From the NCBI GenBank assembly GCA_002504845.1, contig DATW01000008.1, positions 1 to 16,709 of the forward strand: a stretch of DNA of 16,709 nt, read 5' to 3'. The notes beneath the pieces are model-generated. The model did no database searches and was not told where the DNA came from. It worked only from the letters and a program-made list of their open reading frames with translations. This DNA is from Euryarchaeota archaeon UBA250 (lineage in GTDB: Archaea > Thermoplasmatota > Poseidoniia > Poseidoniales > Thalassarchaeaceae). Positions 1-8,161 of this stretch are shown here, one piece after another; position 1 is the first letter of the stretch, and each line of letters starts with the position of its first letter. The translations under genes were made by a program, and so were the position numbers.

Positions 1-617
1 CTGATATTCACTGCACCGGTGAATATTTTCGGAACTCTACTTTTGATCATTGCATCCTTGATGTCTTCCATTTTCGGGAAGACAAGGAAGTCGTCATAGA
101 GTTGAATTTCTCTTTCGTTGTGAAATAATCCGAATGTATCCTGAATCCGCACACAAACAGGCCCTATGGTGTAGAATCCCCTCAGAGGGGCCTCAATTGT
201 ATACGATATCTCAGTCTCACGCCTGCCTCCCAATTCCATCAGTACATAATTGGCGCCTTTTTTGATCCTCATCACTTCTGGGACTCTGTCCCTAATCTCA
301 ATAATCTTCGGCATAGGCGTCCTGTTCTGGATTCTTAGGACAACATCAATTTCTCCATCCTCAAAGACTCTTGAAGATGAGACTTTCCTGAGCGCGGATA
401 TTCCGCCAAGTTGAATCCCCTCGTCAGAGTCATTGTCCTCGAGTCTTCGCCCTGCAGAGGCTACATCAGCATGCGTCGTACGGAAAGCGGCATATGTCAA
501 GAATGAGAGGAGCACTACGGCTACTGTAACCAACTGCTGATTTCTGAGGACCAGCCCCAGGAGGTAGAGCCCAACCGCCAATGATGCGAACATCGCTGAC
601 TTTCTGCTCCACGCCAG
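1..617 (-). CDS. DUF58-family membrane-anchored protein, N-terminal part (cut by window edge)
   Basis: About 205 residues are visible and the C-terminus lies beyond position 1. The N-terminus carries two hydrophobic helices (roughly residues 9-20 and 25-40), followed by a beta-rich region with the LRGFYTIGP motif (preceded by EAP) typical of DUF58 proteins, then a region resembling the approach to the vWA-like domain. DUF58 proteins are partners of MoxR ATPases in putative envelope or complex-assembly systems. The gene follows MoxR by 34 bases, which fits one transcript. No ATG, GTG or TTG lies between the upstream in-frame stop and the first helix. A CTG at 617-615 has an AGGGGG ribosome site (630-625) 7 bases upstream. 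The first in-frame ATG is at 593-591 and would leave that site 31 bases away. Family assignment is good; the exact start is uncertain. Confidence 0.8.
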   Translation of the reverse strand, partial: MAWSRKSAMFASLAVGLYLLGLVLRNQQLVTVAVVLLSFLTYAAFRTTHADVASAGRRLEDNDSDEGIQLGGISALRKVSSSRVFEDGEIDVVLRIQNRTPMPKIIEIRDRVPEVMRIKKGANYVLMELGGRRETEISYTIEAPLRGFYTIGPVCVRIQDTFGLFHNEREIQLYDDFLVFPKMEDIKDAMIKSRVPKIFTGAVNI

Positions 618-624
618 TACAATT

Positions 625-630
625 CCCCCT
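625..630 (-). promoter_or_regulatory. G-rich ribosome binding site supporting a CTG start of the DUF58 gene
   Basis: AGGGGG on the minus strand sits 7 bases before CTG 617-615. It can pair with a CCUCC-type 16S tail using one G-U pair. It is too far from the first in-frame ATG (593) to serve it. Confidence 0.4.
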
Positions 631-651
631 AATCAAATGGTAAATATGACC

Positions 652-1716
652 TCAGACCGTAGGCACTGGGACTTGGTTCAGGATGTCTCGAACGACTTCC
701 TCAGTCTCCAGGCCCTTGATTTGATGTTCAGGCTTTAGGATGAGTCTGTGAGAAACCGCGAGAGTTGCCACAGATTTCACGTCATCGGGAGTGATGAAGT
801 CTCGTCCACGCATTGCTGCTGCCGCTCTCGACGTCTTCAGAAGTGCCTGAGAACCACGAGGAGAAGAACCAACTAAGACTCGAGGGTCCTCTCTAGTTCT
901 GGCTACTACCTCAACCATGTACATTCTTACTGCAGGATCCACATAGACATCTTCGATGGCTTCTTGCATAGCAACAACCCTTGCAGGATCGGTAATTACG
1001 TCTACATCGACATCGTCTTTCTTACGCTCAATCCTCCGGGCAAGAATCTCATCCTCATCGCCCCTGTCTGGGTATCCAACGCTCATCTTGAACATGAACC
1101 GATCTAATTGTGCTTCAGGCAGCGGATACGTACCCTCTTGCTCAACAGGATTCTGAGTTGCCATGGTGAGGAACGGAGAAGGTAACTTGTGAGTAACAGT
1201 TCCTATGGTAACTTGCTTTTCCTGCATGGCTTCTAGAAGTGCTGCCTGCGTCTTTGGAGGAGCTCTGTTAATCTCGTCAGATAGAAGCAGGTTGCAGAAG
1301 ATAGGCCCAGGCTTGAATGTGAACTCACCCTTCTTCGCATCATATATGTTAGTGCCAGTGATGTCCGCTGGGAGCAGGTCTGGAGTAAATTGGACACGCT
1401 TGAAATCACACCCAAGGGCATCAGCGAATGTGTTCGTCATCAAGGTCTTAGCGAGACCCGGATAATCCTCGAACAGTAGATTCCCATTAGAGAGAATATT
1501 GATCATCACATTGTCGATAACATGCGACTTTCCAATAATCACTTTCTGAACCTCTCCGGAGATGGCCTTTGCAATTGCCCCAACAGCCGTCAGACGTTCG
1601 CTCATTTCGCCGCCTCCACGCGCTTCAGCAGCCTTTTTGGCATAAGCATCATCTATTTTTTTGGCGTCTTTTTCCTTCTTTTTCATGCCGGCTGGCGGCG
1701 CTGGTGTGTCTGACAT
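652..1716 (-). CDS. moxR: MoxR-family AAA+ ATPase
   Basis: A 354-residue cytoplasmic AAA+ ATPase, presumed chaperone for the neighbouring DUF58/DUF4350 membrane proteins. Visible motifs are the MoxR-style Walker A EDYPGLAKT (about residues 83-91), Walker B LLLSDE (143-148) followed by INRAPPKTQAALLEAMQE, sensor-1 ATQNP (186-190), the conserved EQEGTYPLPEAQLDRF stretch with arginine R206, and a C-terminal lid with SSPRGSQALL. The family is usually about 310-330 residues. The extra length is a lysine-rich N-terminal tail of about 37 residues. Two starts are credible: ATG 1716, with TAGGAGAG at 1730-1723, and internal ATG 1605, with a perfect GGAGG at 1617-1613 seven bases upstream, which would give 317 residues. 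The stop is followed after 34 bases by the DUF58 gene and the start is 19 bases after the DUF4350 stop. Confidence 0.95.
   Translation of the reverse strand: MSDTPAPPAGMKKKEKDAKKIDDAYAKKAAEARGGGEMSERLTAVGAIAKAISGEVQKVIIGKSHVIDNVMINILSNGNLLFEDYPGLAKTLMTNTFADALGCDFKRVQFTPDLLPADITGTNIYDAKKGEFTFKPGPIFCNLLLSDEINRAPPKTQAALLEAMQEKQVTIGTVTHKLPSPFLTMATQNPVEQEGTYPLPEAQLDRFMFKMSVGYPDRGDEDEILARRIERKKDDVDVDVITDPARVVAMQEAIEDVYVDPAVRMYMVEVVARTREDPRVLVGSSPRGSQALLKTSRAAAAMRGRDFITPDDVKSVATLAVSHRLILKPEHQIKGLETEEVVRDILNQVPVPTV
1613..1617 (-). promoter_or_regulatory. Internal GGAGG ribosome site within the MoxR reading frame
   Basis: GGAGG lies 7 bases before the in-frame ATG at 1605-1603, inside the sequence encoding the N-terminal tail. 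Initiation here would yield a MoxR of ordinary family length without the lysine-rich tail. It may be a second start or the true start; a glycine-rich codon run can also produce it by chance. Confidence 0.35.
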
Positions 1717-1735
1717 GTTGTACTCTCCTATGTGT

Positions 1736-3358
1736 TCAGTTTGGCTTTCCCCATTTACGTATAGCGACCATTAGTTGTCGCAACTCTTGGGACTGGTAGA
1801 CGCGAGTTTGGCTATATGCAAGCTCGACAAGTTTGGGATCGTTGATCATCGTCTGGACCTCAGCGGGAGGCTTCAGCGCCAACTGGTCCCTAGTCAAATC
1901 ATAGTGGACTCTTACTTTTGTGAAAAGTGCTTGTTGGACACGTTCTTTGTATGTGGAGGGGTCCAACTTGGAGGGCCTTTCTTTGAAACGGGTCAAATCG
2001 AATACGTGTCTCCAGTTCTCTTTCTGTGGAACAATCATCATCGATACAAGAAGTAGAAGTCCCACATTCAGTACAACTAACCATTTCAGGAATGGATTTG
2101 ACGTGAGTAGAACTACAGTCCCCATCGACTCCACGAAAGGAGCAGAAAGACGTCCAGTCGAGTGTCGACTTTCATCAAAGACGATCTGATACTGGGACTT
2201 GTCGTCTCTAAAGCTGGATGATAACTCTGGATTCCGGTGCTCCATCATATCAAATATAAGCGACTGGAAATATGCTGAATTACCGACCCATTGTCCTTCT
2301 GGGATTACGTCGAGCCAACATGAATTGACAGTATCGCAACTCTCTCTTATCCCCTGTGTTTGCGCTTGTTCGAGGTCCCACAACATGTTGGAGAACGCTT
2401 CATCATCAGCAACAAATGTGATGCTGCCAGTCACATCCACTTCAGCCAATTCGGTTGTACCGACAAAGCCCCCTTGACTCTCTTGAGGCCTGTCGTAAGC
2501 TTTCACGGGATAATCTGCCCTGATTATGAGTGCTAAATCCCCTGGAGCCGGATTTCTATAGTCTCCCGCGTCGCCAGTTCCAGCTACATCGATGAAAGCC
2601 CCGGATGAGGCCCTTGCGAGGATCTTGACGGTACGATGGTCAGGATTAGCCTGATCTTCCTCAGTCGGTTCAAACTTCAAACCGGTAGGAGATCTGAACA
2701 TCAAGGGAAGTCTGCAGTTAGACATCAGATTGTTTCTAATTTGATCGTCCGTACACACCTGGCTCAGATATGCTGGTTGCATCGTTCGAACGTCTTGTTC
2801 GACTGCTGCCGCTGACCAAACATTCCTCCATGAAGGATCATACGGGGCACCCTCGTCATTGTAAATTAGAAAATGCTGATTTTCATCATGCAAGGGATCG
2901 TCGAAGAATGTGACTCCGAATAGCCCTGCTAACTCATTTGCATGCGAGTTTTCAGACGCAACTATCACCTTCCCTCCAGATTCAGTCACGAAGTCATATA
3001 TCGCCCGTGCTTCAGTCTGATCTATTGGCTTCTCTGGGCCTACGATAACTAGCATACTTCTATGCGGATCTCTCCAGTCATTAACTAACATAGGCGTGGA
3101 AATGGTGTTGGCAACGTCATATCCGTAGTTAGTCTCTCCATTGCCTCTGGATATATCTTCCATTAGAGTATCGCGCATACTTGAAAGCTGAGCGAATTTT
3201 TCTGCATCCGTATCTCCCCCTTCAACATACGCGGAATAGTATGTTTCATTGGAGAGCACGAAGAACATGGGGAGTATCAGTAGAAGAACTGCAGTAATGG
3301 CAAGAGACCAGATTACGATTCTATTGAATCGTTCTGCATCGTCACTCGTATTTGCCAT
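1736..3358 (-). CDS. DUF4350 domain-containing membrane protein
   Basis: A 540-residue protein with one N-terminal membrane helix (about residues 13-36), a large extracytoplasmic region, a second helix (about 425-443, WLVVLNVGLLLLVSMMIV) and a cytoplasmic C-terminal tail of about 97 residues. The segment around residues 100-135 (MLVIVGPEKPIDQTEARAIY, then GGKVIVAS) is the DUF4350 core, a class I glutamine-amidotransferase-like fold that lacks an obvious catalytic set. Proteins of this type are commonly encoded beside MoxR and DUF58 in archaea and bacteria and are thought to belong to one membrane assembly; their biochemical role is not known. ATG 3358 has AGAGGAAG about 6 bases upstream. The MoxR gene starts 19 bases after the stop, consistent with one operon of DUF4350, MoxR and DUF58. 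Confidence 0.88.
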   Translation of the reverse strand: MANTSDDAERFNRIVIWSLAITAVLLLILPMFFVLSNETYYSAYVEGGDTDAEKFAQLSSMRDTLMEDISRGNGETNYGYDVANTISTPMLVNDWRDPHRSMLVIVGPEKPIDQTEARAIYDFVTESGGKVIVASENSHANELAGLFGVTFFDDPLHDENQHFLIYNDEGAPYDPSWRNVWSAAAVEQDVRTMQPAYLSQVCTDDQIRNNLMSNCRLPLMFRSPTGLKFEPTEEDQANPDHRTVKILARASSGAFIDVAGTGDAGDYRNPAPGDLALIIRADYPVKAYDRPQESQGGFVGTTELAEVDVTGSITFVADDEAFSNMLWDLEQAQTQGIRESCDTVNSCWLDVIPEGQWVGNSAYFQSLIFDMMEHRNPELSSSFRDDKSQYQIVFDESRHSTGRLSAPFVESMGTVVLLTSNPFLKWLVVLNVGLLLLVSMMIVPQKENWRHVFDLTRFKERPSKLDPSTYKERVQQALFTKVRVHYDLTRDQLALKPPAEVQTMINDPKLVELAYSQTRVYQSQELRQLMVAIRKWGKPN

Positions 3359-3472
3359 GCCGAACTTCCTCTTTTCACGCCCGGCACAGTAGCCGACAAG
3401 GTCTTTGCGAGATTCGCGAGGTGTTATAGGTTGCTGAAACTGGTTTGCAAAATACGACGCACTAATTCGACA
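3359..3472 (-). promoter_or_regulatory. Intergenic region with probable promoter of the DUF4350-MoxR-DUF58 operon
   Basis: This 114-base gap separates the secreted-protein gene from the DUF4350 gene, both on the minus strand. It holds a ribosome site (AGAGGAAG, near 3366-3373) and a TATA-like CTATAAC at about 3424-3430. A transcript starting some 25 bases downstream would have a leader of about 40 bases. No hairpin or long T-run terminator stands out. Confidence 0.35.
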
Positions 3473-4390
3473 TTATCTCCGTAATCTTGTTGATATCATA
3501 GCAGCTGAAAATAGCGCCATTATGCTTGGAATGACCCCTAATGCAGGCAAACCAGTTGTTACAACTTCTACTGTCCCACCGCCATCGTCCCCCTTCCCGC
3601 CATCATCATTGTCTCTGTCGTCAGTGGCAGCTTGAACCTCTATCCGGGTATCGTCACTAGATGTCTGAGAACCTCCGGATCCTTGGGATATTGCTTGGAC
3701 TTCCACATCGCAATACTTCGAAGGATGGCTAAGAGCCGCCTCGAACACCACATTCGCACTAATCGATCCGCCCACTGCTACTTCCTTGTTGGTGAGTTCC
3801 GAAATCTGGTTTCCTACGGTTATCAGCGTACAATCAACCGAAACCTCAACCTCAGATGCCCTATCTGCAATATTACCATTGTTTGAGAGAGTCATACGGA
3901 GTATGGTGTCAGCCCCAGCATTAATCGGGCCAAGAGGATCATCTATTTTGATCGATAGCATGTGTATTGCTGGAATCTCGATAGCCACGTCATCAGAATT
4001 TGTATCCCCTGGAAGCGCAACAGGTATCCCCTGCCTGGCTGTGACTGTAGCAGTTACTTGGAAGTCTTCGGTTGTCCCAGCAGGATGAGCCATGACGTCA
4101 ACACCGCTAATCACCCCGTCGACAGTTACATTCTGGCCCGCACCTACAGTAACATCCGCAGGACATGCAACTTGGGCTTCGAATGGTCCAGTGCAGTCTA
4201 GGGACACTTCTATGCTCGTTATGCCATCATTCTGGATTAATATTGGGACAATTGCCCCCCCTCCATTAGATAGCATGATTTTCTGTATCTCGCCATCTTC
4301 GTCAGCAATCGTTGTCGACCACCCTGTAACGCCGTCTTGGGCGGTCACCGTAATAGCTGATATGGATACGATTAATGAAGCTATAATCAC
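3473..4390 (-). CDS. Secreted surface protein with Ig-like/CARDB-type domains and archaeosortase-like C-terminal anchor
   Basis: A 305-residue protein if started at GTG 4390. It begins with a signal-peptide-like hydrophobic stretch ending near ITVTAQDG, although the usual N-terminal basic residues are missing. Two beta-rich repeats follow (about 20-125 and 135-250), each with patterns such as VSLDC and LSNNGNIADRASEVEVSVDC, similar in style to CARDB/DUF11-type adhesion domains. An Asp/Gly-rich linker leads to GLPALGVIPSIMALFSAAMI followed by STRLRR, a motif-helix-arginine tail like PGF-CTERM proteins. I chose GTG 4390 because it overlaps the stop of the medium-subunit gene as GTGA. The frame is open back to ATG 4477, but that start would bury the signal peptide and overlap the neighbour by 91 bases. 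The specific function is not recognisable; surface anchoring is inferred. Confidence 0.7.
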   Translation of the reverse strand: MIIASLIVSISAITVTAQDGVTGWSTTIADEDGEIQKIMLSNGGGAIVPILIQNDGITSIEVSLDCTGPFEAQVACPADVTVGAGQNVTVDGVISGVDVMAHPAGTTEDFQVTATVTARQGIPVALPGDTNSDDVAIEIPAIHMLSIKIDDPLGPINAGADTILRMTLSNNGNIADRASEVEVSVDCTLITVGNQISELTNKEVAVGGSISANVVFEAALSHPSKYCDVEVQAISQGSGGSQTSSDDTRIEVQAATDDRDNDDGGKGDDGGGTVEVVTTGLPALGVIPSIMALFSAAMISTRLRR

Positions 4391-5382
4391 GCCGATGTAA
4401 TGCGCTTTGCCGCTTCCTCCATTGCTCTCTTTGCGAGAACAGATGCCATTTTCTTTCGATATGACGGAGGGAACCACGTATTCAGAACGGGTCGTACCGT
4501 TCTCTTGAGTTCTACCCCCAGACGTTTAGCTTCCAAGCCCCATTCAGCACCCATGTCGATAGAATCAACCAGGTCTTTGTGGCTCCTGGGGATGCTCTCA
4601 AATCCAGTACTCGCCATATTCAGGCCGGATATGTTGCCCTGCTCGTCCACTTGGACGGCAAATGCAACTCCTCCTTCTGGAAAATCCCAGGCTTCTCTCT
4701 GCCTTAATTTCTGATATGAGCCAACCATCGAGGAAGACGACTCTGGAAGCTCAACATGAGTCACAATCTCTCCATTTTTCAGAACATTCCGCGTTATGCC
4801 GTCTTCCTGGAAGAATTGTTCCAGGGGCATCTCTCTACGCCCTGCACTGGAAGCAAGATGTACTACCGCACCTAAACAAATCAACGCTGGAGCAAGATCG
4901 CCTTGGTAAGTAGCCACGCAGAGCTCATTCTGATTAGGTATCACCCTGCAGTCAGCCCCAGTCCCCTCGTCACATTTGTGGCAGTAATCTATCGAACGGC
5001 GCCAAGTTTCACTTTGATTCAGCCAGAAGCAACGGGTATCAAGGCATAAATTGCCACCAAGGGTTCCGGAGCGACGTATCATTATGCTCGCAACACTTGC
5101 CGCCGCTTCAGAAATGAGTGGGTGAACTTCCGCTGACTCAACGATATCTTGTAGTCTTGCCATAGCGCCTATTCTGAACGCCGAAACTCCCCTAATCTCT
5201 TCAACGGCCGCTAGTGAGATGACATGAGATTTAGGGTTGATACCCCATTTGTAATTCGGAATTAAATCGGTACCCCCCGAGATCCAATCAAATTCCATCT
5301 CTTCATCGGTTAGTTTTCTTGCAGTTTCAACTGCATCATCTAGCGTATGGGGGGTGTGGATACTGAATGCAGGAGTCCTCAT
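4387..5382 (-). CDS. Molybdenum hydroxylase FAD-binding (medium) subunit with [4Fe-4S]-type insert, HCR-beta-like
   Basis: A 331-residue member of the CoxM/XdhB/HcrB family, which carries FAD and passes electrons between the iron-sulfur subunit and the acceptor. The FAD-binding signatures are SGGTDLIPNYK (about residues 35-45) and RRSGTLGGNLCLDTR (103-117). Between them and the second half lies a cysteine-rich insert with C118, C134, C137, C145 and C155, surrounded by FWLNQSETWRRSIDYC. 4-Hydroxybenzoyl-CoA reductase beta subunits have a comparable insert binding an extra [4Fe-4S] cluster, with a 16-residue first spacing as here. CoxM and xanthine dehydrogenase FAD subunits lack it. The start ATG 5382 overlaps the large-subunit stop as ATGA and has GGGTGAG at 5394-5388. 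Assignment to the family is firm; HCR-like electron transfer is inferred and the substrate is unknown. Confidence 0.93.
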   Translation of the reverse strand: MRTPAFSIHTPHTLDDAVETARKLTDEEMEFDWISGGTDLIPNYKWGINPKSHVISLAAVEEIRGVSAFRIGAMARLQDIVESAEVHPLISEAAASVASIMIRRSGTLGGNLCLDTRCFWLNQSETWRRSIDYCHKCDEGTGADCRVIPNQNELCVATYQGDLAPALICLGAVVHLASSAGRREMPLEQFFQEDGITRNVLKNGEIVTHVELPESSSSMVGSYQKLRQREAWDFPEGGVAFAVQVDEQGNISGLNMASTGFESIPRSHKDLVDSIDMGAEWGLEAKRLGVELKRTVRPVLNTWFPPSYRKKMASVLAKRAMEEAAKRITSA

Positions 5383-8135
5383 CTGCCCTCACCCCTATGG
5401 CGTCGCTCGGTGTGTAACCATGCACTTCCTGCTAACCCGGGTTCTTCGAGGTATTCTTCGTCCGGCAATACTTGGACATGCCAACTCGGATCTAATTCCT
5501 CCGGGGGCGTTTCTGGGTCATTCCCAAACAGCGCCCCATTATGGTACGCGCTCGGTTCAGATTTTAGGCGACGCTCCCTGTCTCGAATACTATGTTGAGC
5601 CCCCCTCTCCTTCAGAATCTTGGATAGAGGAGTCTGATTCAGTCTGGGCGACGGTAGATCTAGCGGACTCTCAAAACCTCCCTTTCTGCAAGTAGACTCT
5701 ACAGCGCGGTATATTTTGTCAGGAGTCATGGGCAACTCTTGTATTCTGACTCCAATGGCATCGTACACAGCATTGCAAACTGCTGGGAGAATCGGCAACA
5801 GGGGCCCCTCTCCTGCTTCCTTGGCCCCGAACGGCCCCTCTGGATCGTTAGACTCTACAATTATCGGGACAACCTCAGGCATCTCGTGAACTGTGGGTAT
5901 TTTGTATCCGAGAAGATCAGGATTCAGAAGATTCCCCGTCCTCCCATAACGCATCTCCTCAGAGATCACTTGGCCAAGCCCCATGTGACAGGATCCGATA
6001 ATCTGCCCTTCAACAGAGAGCGGATTGAGTGCCTTGCCACAATCATGGGCAGCCCAGACCTTCTCCACCTTTATCTTGCCAGTCTCGACATCGACATCCA
6101 CTTCAGCCACATATGCAGAGAATGAGTAGGCAGGCGCGAGTCCCGCTGCTGCGCCTTTATGCATCTTGCCCATGGGGGGCGTCCTGTACGAACCCGACGC
6201 AACAAGCGCGCCACGATCTTCTTGTGCCTTGTGAAGAGCTTCCAGATAGGAAACTCCGATCGACGGATCGTCTTTGCTAAACACTCGCCTGTCTCCGATT
6301 ACGATTCTCTTCTCATCGACACCCGTTATTTCTGATGCCGCCGCGATCAACTCAGAACGAATTTGCATGGCTGCAGATACAGCAGCATTCGCATTCATGA
6401 AAGTAACACGGCTAGAGTATGACCCAAGATCGACGGGAGAAGTATCCGATTCTCTTGACCTTATTCTTATCATGTCCATTGGCAAACCAAGGACTTCAGC
6501 CACAGACTGTGCGACAACCGTGTCAGAGCCCTGGCCAATATCCGCTGCACCTGTGTGTATGGTCACTCCCCCGTCCATATCGATTTTTAGATGAACAGTG
6601 GCGTGAGGGAATTTGTTCGGATCCCAGTGAATTGGGAGACCACTTCCAGAGATGAAGAAGCCACATCCCACGCCTATACCCTTTCCCAGAGGCATCTTCC
6701 TGAATTTTTCATCCCATCCCGATTCTGCCCGGACCCTTTCGAGACACTCCCTCATCCCTATTGAAGTGATTCGGAAACCAGTTATCGTTGCTGAGTGGGG
6801 GGGTAGTAGATTGGCAAGTCTCAAATCTATGGGATCCACTCCAAGCTTTTCTGAAATGTCGTCAATACCTACTTCCACAGCACATCTGGAGTTAACGGCG
6901 CCATGCCCCCTCATCGCTCCGCTCGCTGGTTTGTTCGTCCAAACCCTGGCGCCTGTGTAATGAAATGCTCCAATTTCGTACGGGGCTGTGTGGAGTACAC
7001 CATTGTAGTATGTGGTGACATGGCCAAAAGATGCAAACCCGCCTCCATCAATTAGTGCATCCGTCTCTATCCCACTAAACCGACCTTCGTCATCAGCATG
7101 AATGGCCATGGATATCTTTGATGGATGTCTCCCTCGATTGGTCCAGAATACCTCCTCTCGATCAAAAGTTATCCTGACAGGACGACCGGTCTTCCTGGCT
7201 AGAATGGCTGCACACATTTCATGGGGAAAAGGATCTGATTTACCACCAAAACCCCCTCCTACAAACGTCCTATAGACGTTAATTTGATGCATCGGTATCT
7301 CAAGTACGTCCGCCAATGCACGATGCACATAGTGAGGAACTTGTTGAGGCGTGTAGAGAGTTAGTCGCCCACGAGGGTCCCAGTGTGCGACAACTGCATG
7401 CGGCTCAGTAAATCCGTGATTGACCCCCTTGAATGTCCATGAACCTTCATGCGATGCGATTGAATCTCCAATATTTTGAATTCTACCGAATCTTTGGAAC
7501 ACCCGCTTCTGCACATTTGACTCTCCGATATGGTACCGCCCCCTGTCATGAATTGGGTTATCTGAATCCTTCAAACCATCCTTTATGTCGAATATGGGTT
7601 CCAAATCTTCGTACTCGATACGGATAGAATTGGCTGCCAAGCGCGCTATATCTTCGTCTTCGGCCGCTACACATGCAACGATATCGCCAATATGGCGAAC
7701 TTTCTCTACGGCCATCGCATGTTCATCTTTCGTGACTGGTAGAACTCCGAAAGCATGGGGTGCATCCTCTCCTGTTGCAATGCCAAGAACCCCTGGAATA
7801 GATTCAGCCTCGCTAGCATCTATTGACAATACCCTTGCATAATGTCGATCGGTACGGACAAGACGTCCGATTATCTCGCCAGGAAGGCGGATATCATCGC
7901 CATATACCGCTTGTCCAGTCACTTTCCATTTGCTATCTATCAGGGGGGTACGCTTTCCAATCACTCTTCCTGTTATGAGGTCGTCATGACGATGAGGGCC
8001 CCATGGCTGGAGGAGATCGCCACCCTGGCTTTCAGGTATTCTCCCAGGTTCTCTCTTTTCTGAGACGGACGAGGAACCACCTGAACCCGGACGCGTAAAG
8101 TCAAGCTTCCCGGGTTGTTGTCTGTAACCGACCAT
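5379..8135 (-). CDS. Molybdenum hydroxylase large (Mo-pterin) subunit, xanthine oxidase family, HCR-alpha-like
   Basis: A 918-residue catalytic subunit. It contains the Ald_Xan_dh_C domain (about 60-165, with KVTGQAVYGDDIRLPGEI) and the two molybdopterin-binding domains (about 190-780). Motifs include FVGGGFGGKSDP (near 295), ASGAMRGHGAVNSR (near 405) and AKEAGEGPLLPILPAVCNAV (near 770), whose GEG glutamate is the catalytic base of the family. The position of the AYRCSFR loop of CO dehydrogenase is instead ASGAMRGHG, so this is not a form I CODH. The family is usually 760-800 residues. The excess is an N-terminal hydrophilic leader of about 50 residues and a C-terminal tail of about 110 charged residues with no known domain that I recognise. 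ATG 8135 touches its AAGGAG directly; an in-frame CTG at 8156 has GGGGGC 8 bases upstream and may be the real start. No Tat signal is visible, so it is cytoplasmic. Confidence 0.95.
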   Translation of the reverse strand: MVGYRQQPGKLDFTRPGSGGSSSVSEKREPGRIPESQGGDLLQPWGPHRHDDLITGRVIGKRTPLIDSKWKVTGQAVYGDDIRLPGEIIGRLVRTDRHYARVLSIDASEAESIPGVLGIATGEDAPHAFGVLPVTKDEHAMAVEKVRHIGDIVACVAAEDEDIARLAANSIRIEYEDLEPIFDIKDGLKDSDNPIHDRGRYHIGESNVQKRVFQRFGRIQNIGDSIASHEGSWTFKGVNHGFTEPHAVVAHWDPRGRLTLYTPQQVPHYVHRALADVLEIPMHQINVYRTFVGGGFGGKSDPFPHEMCAAILARKTGRPVRITFDREEVFWTNRGRHPSKISMAIHADDEGRFSGIETDALIDGGGFASFGHVTTYYNGVLHTAPYEIGAFHYTGARVWTNKPASGAMRGHGAVNSRCAVEVGIDDISEKLGVDPIDLRLANLLPPHSATITGFRITSIGMRECLERVRAESGWDEKFRKMPLGKGIGVGCGFFISGSGLPIHWDPNKFPHATVHLKIDMDGGVTIHTGAADIGQGSDTVVAQSVAEVLGLPMDMIRIRSRESDTSPVDLGSYSSRVTFMNANAAVSAAMQIRSELIAAASEITGVDEKRIVIGDRRVFSKDDPSIGVSYLEALHKAQEDRGALVASGSYRTPPMGKMHKGAAAGLAPAYSFSAYVAEVDVDVETGKIKVEKVWAAHDCGKALNPLSVEGQIIGSCHMGLGQVISEEMRYGRTGNLLNPDLLGYKIPTVHEMPEVVPIIVESNDPEGPFGAKEAGEGPLLPILPAVCNAVYDAIGVRIQELPMTPDKIYRAVESTCRKGGFESPLDLPSPRLNQTPLSKILKERGAQHSIRDRERRLKSEPSAYHNGALFGNDPETPPEELDPSWHVQVLPDEEYLEEPGLAGSAWLHTERRHRGEGR

Positions 8136-8161
8136 CTCCTTCTTGTCTGTCGTCAGTTAAA

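Noticed and set aside
855..935. Degenerate Walker A of MoxR as a sign of inactivity
   Set aside because: The motif EDYPGLAKT (encoded near 1440-1470) is within the range seen in active MoxR proteins, which often have PGxAKT, and the Walker B and sensor residues are intact.
4391..4477. Longer secreted protein starting at ATG 4477
   Set aside because: It would overlap the medium-subunit gene by 91 bases and place about 29 polar residues before the signal-like helix; the GTGA junction at 4390 is more natural.
5379..8135. Aerobic CO dehydrogenase large subunit (CoxL form I)
   Set aside because: The AYRCSFR active-site loop with its copper-binding cysteine is absent; the equivalent position reads ASGAMRGHG, and the medium subunit has an HCR-like cysteine insert.
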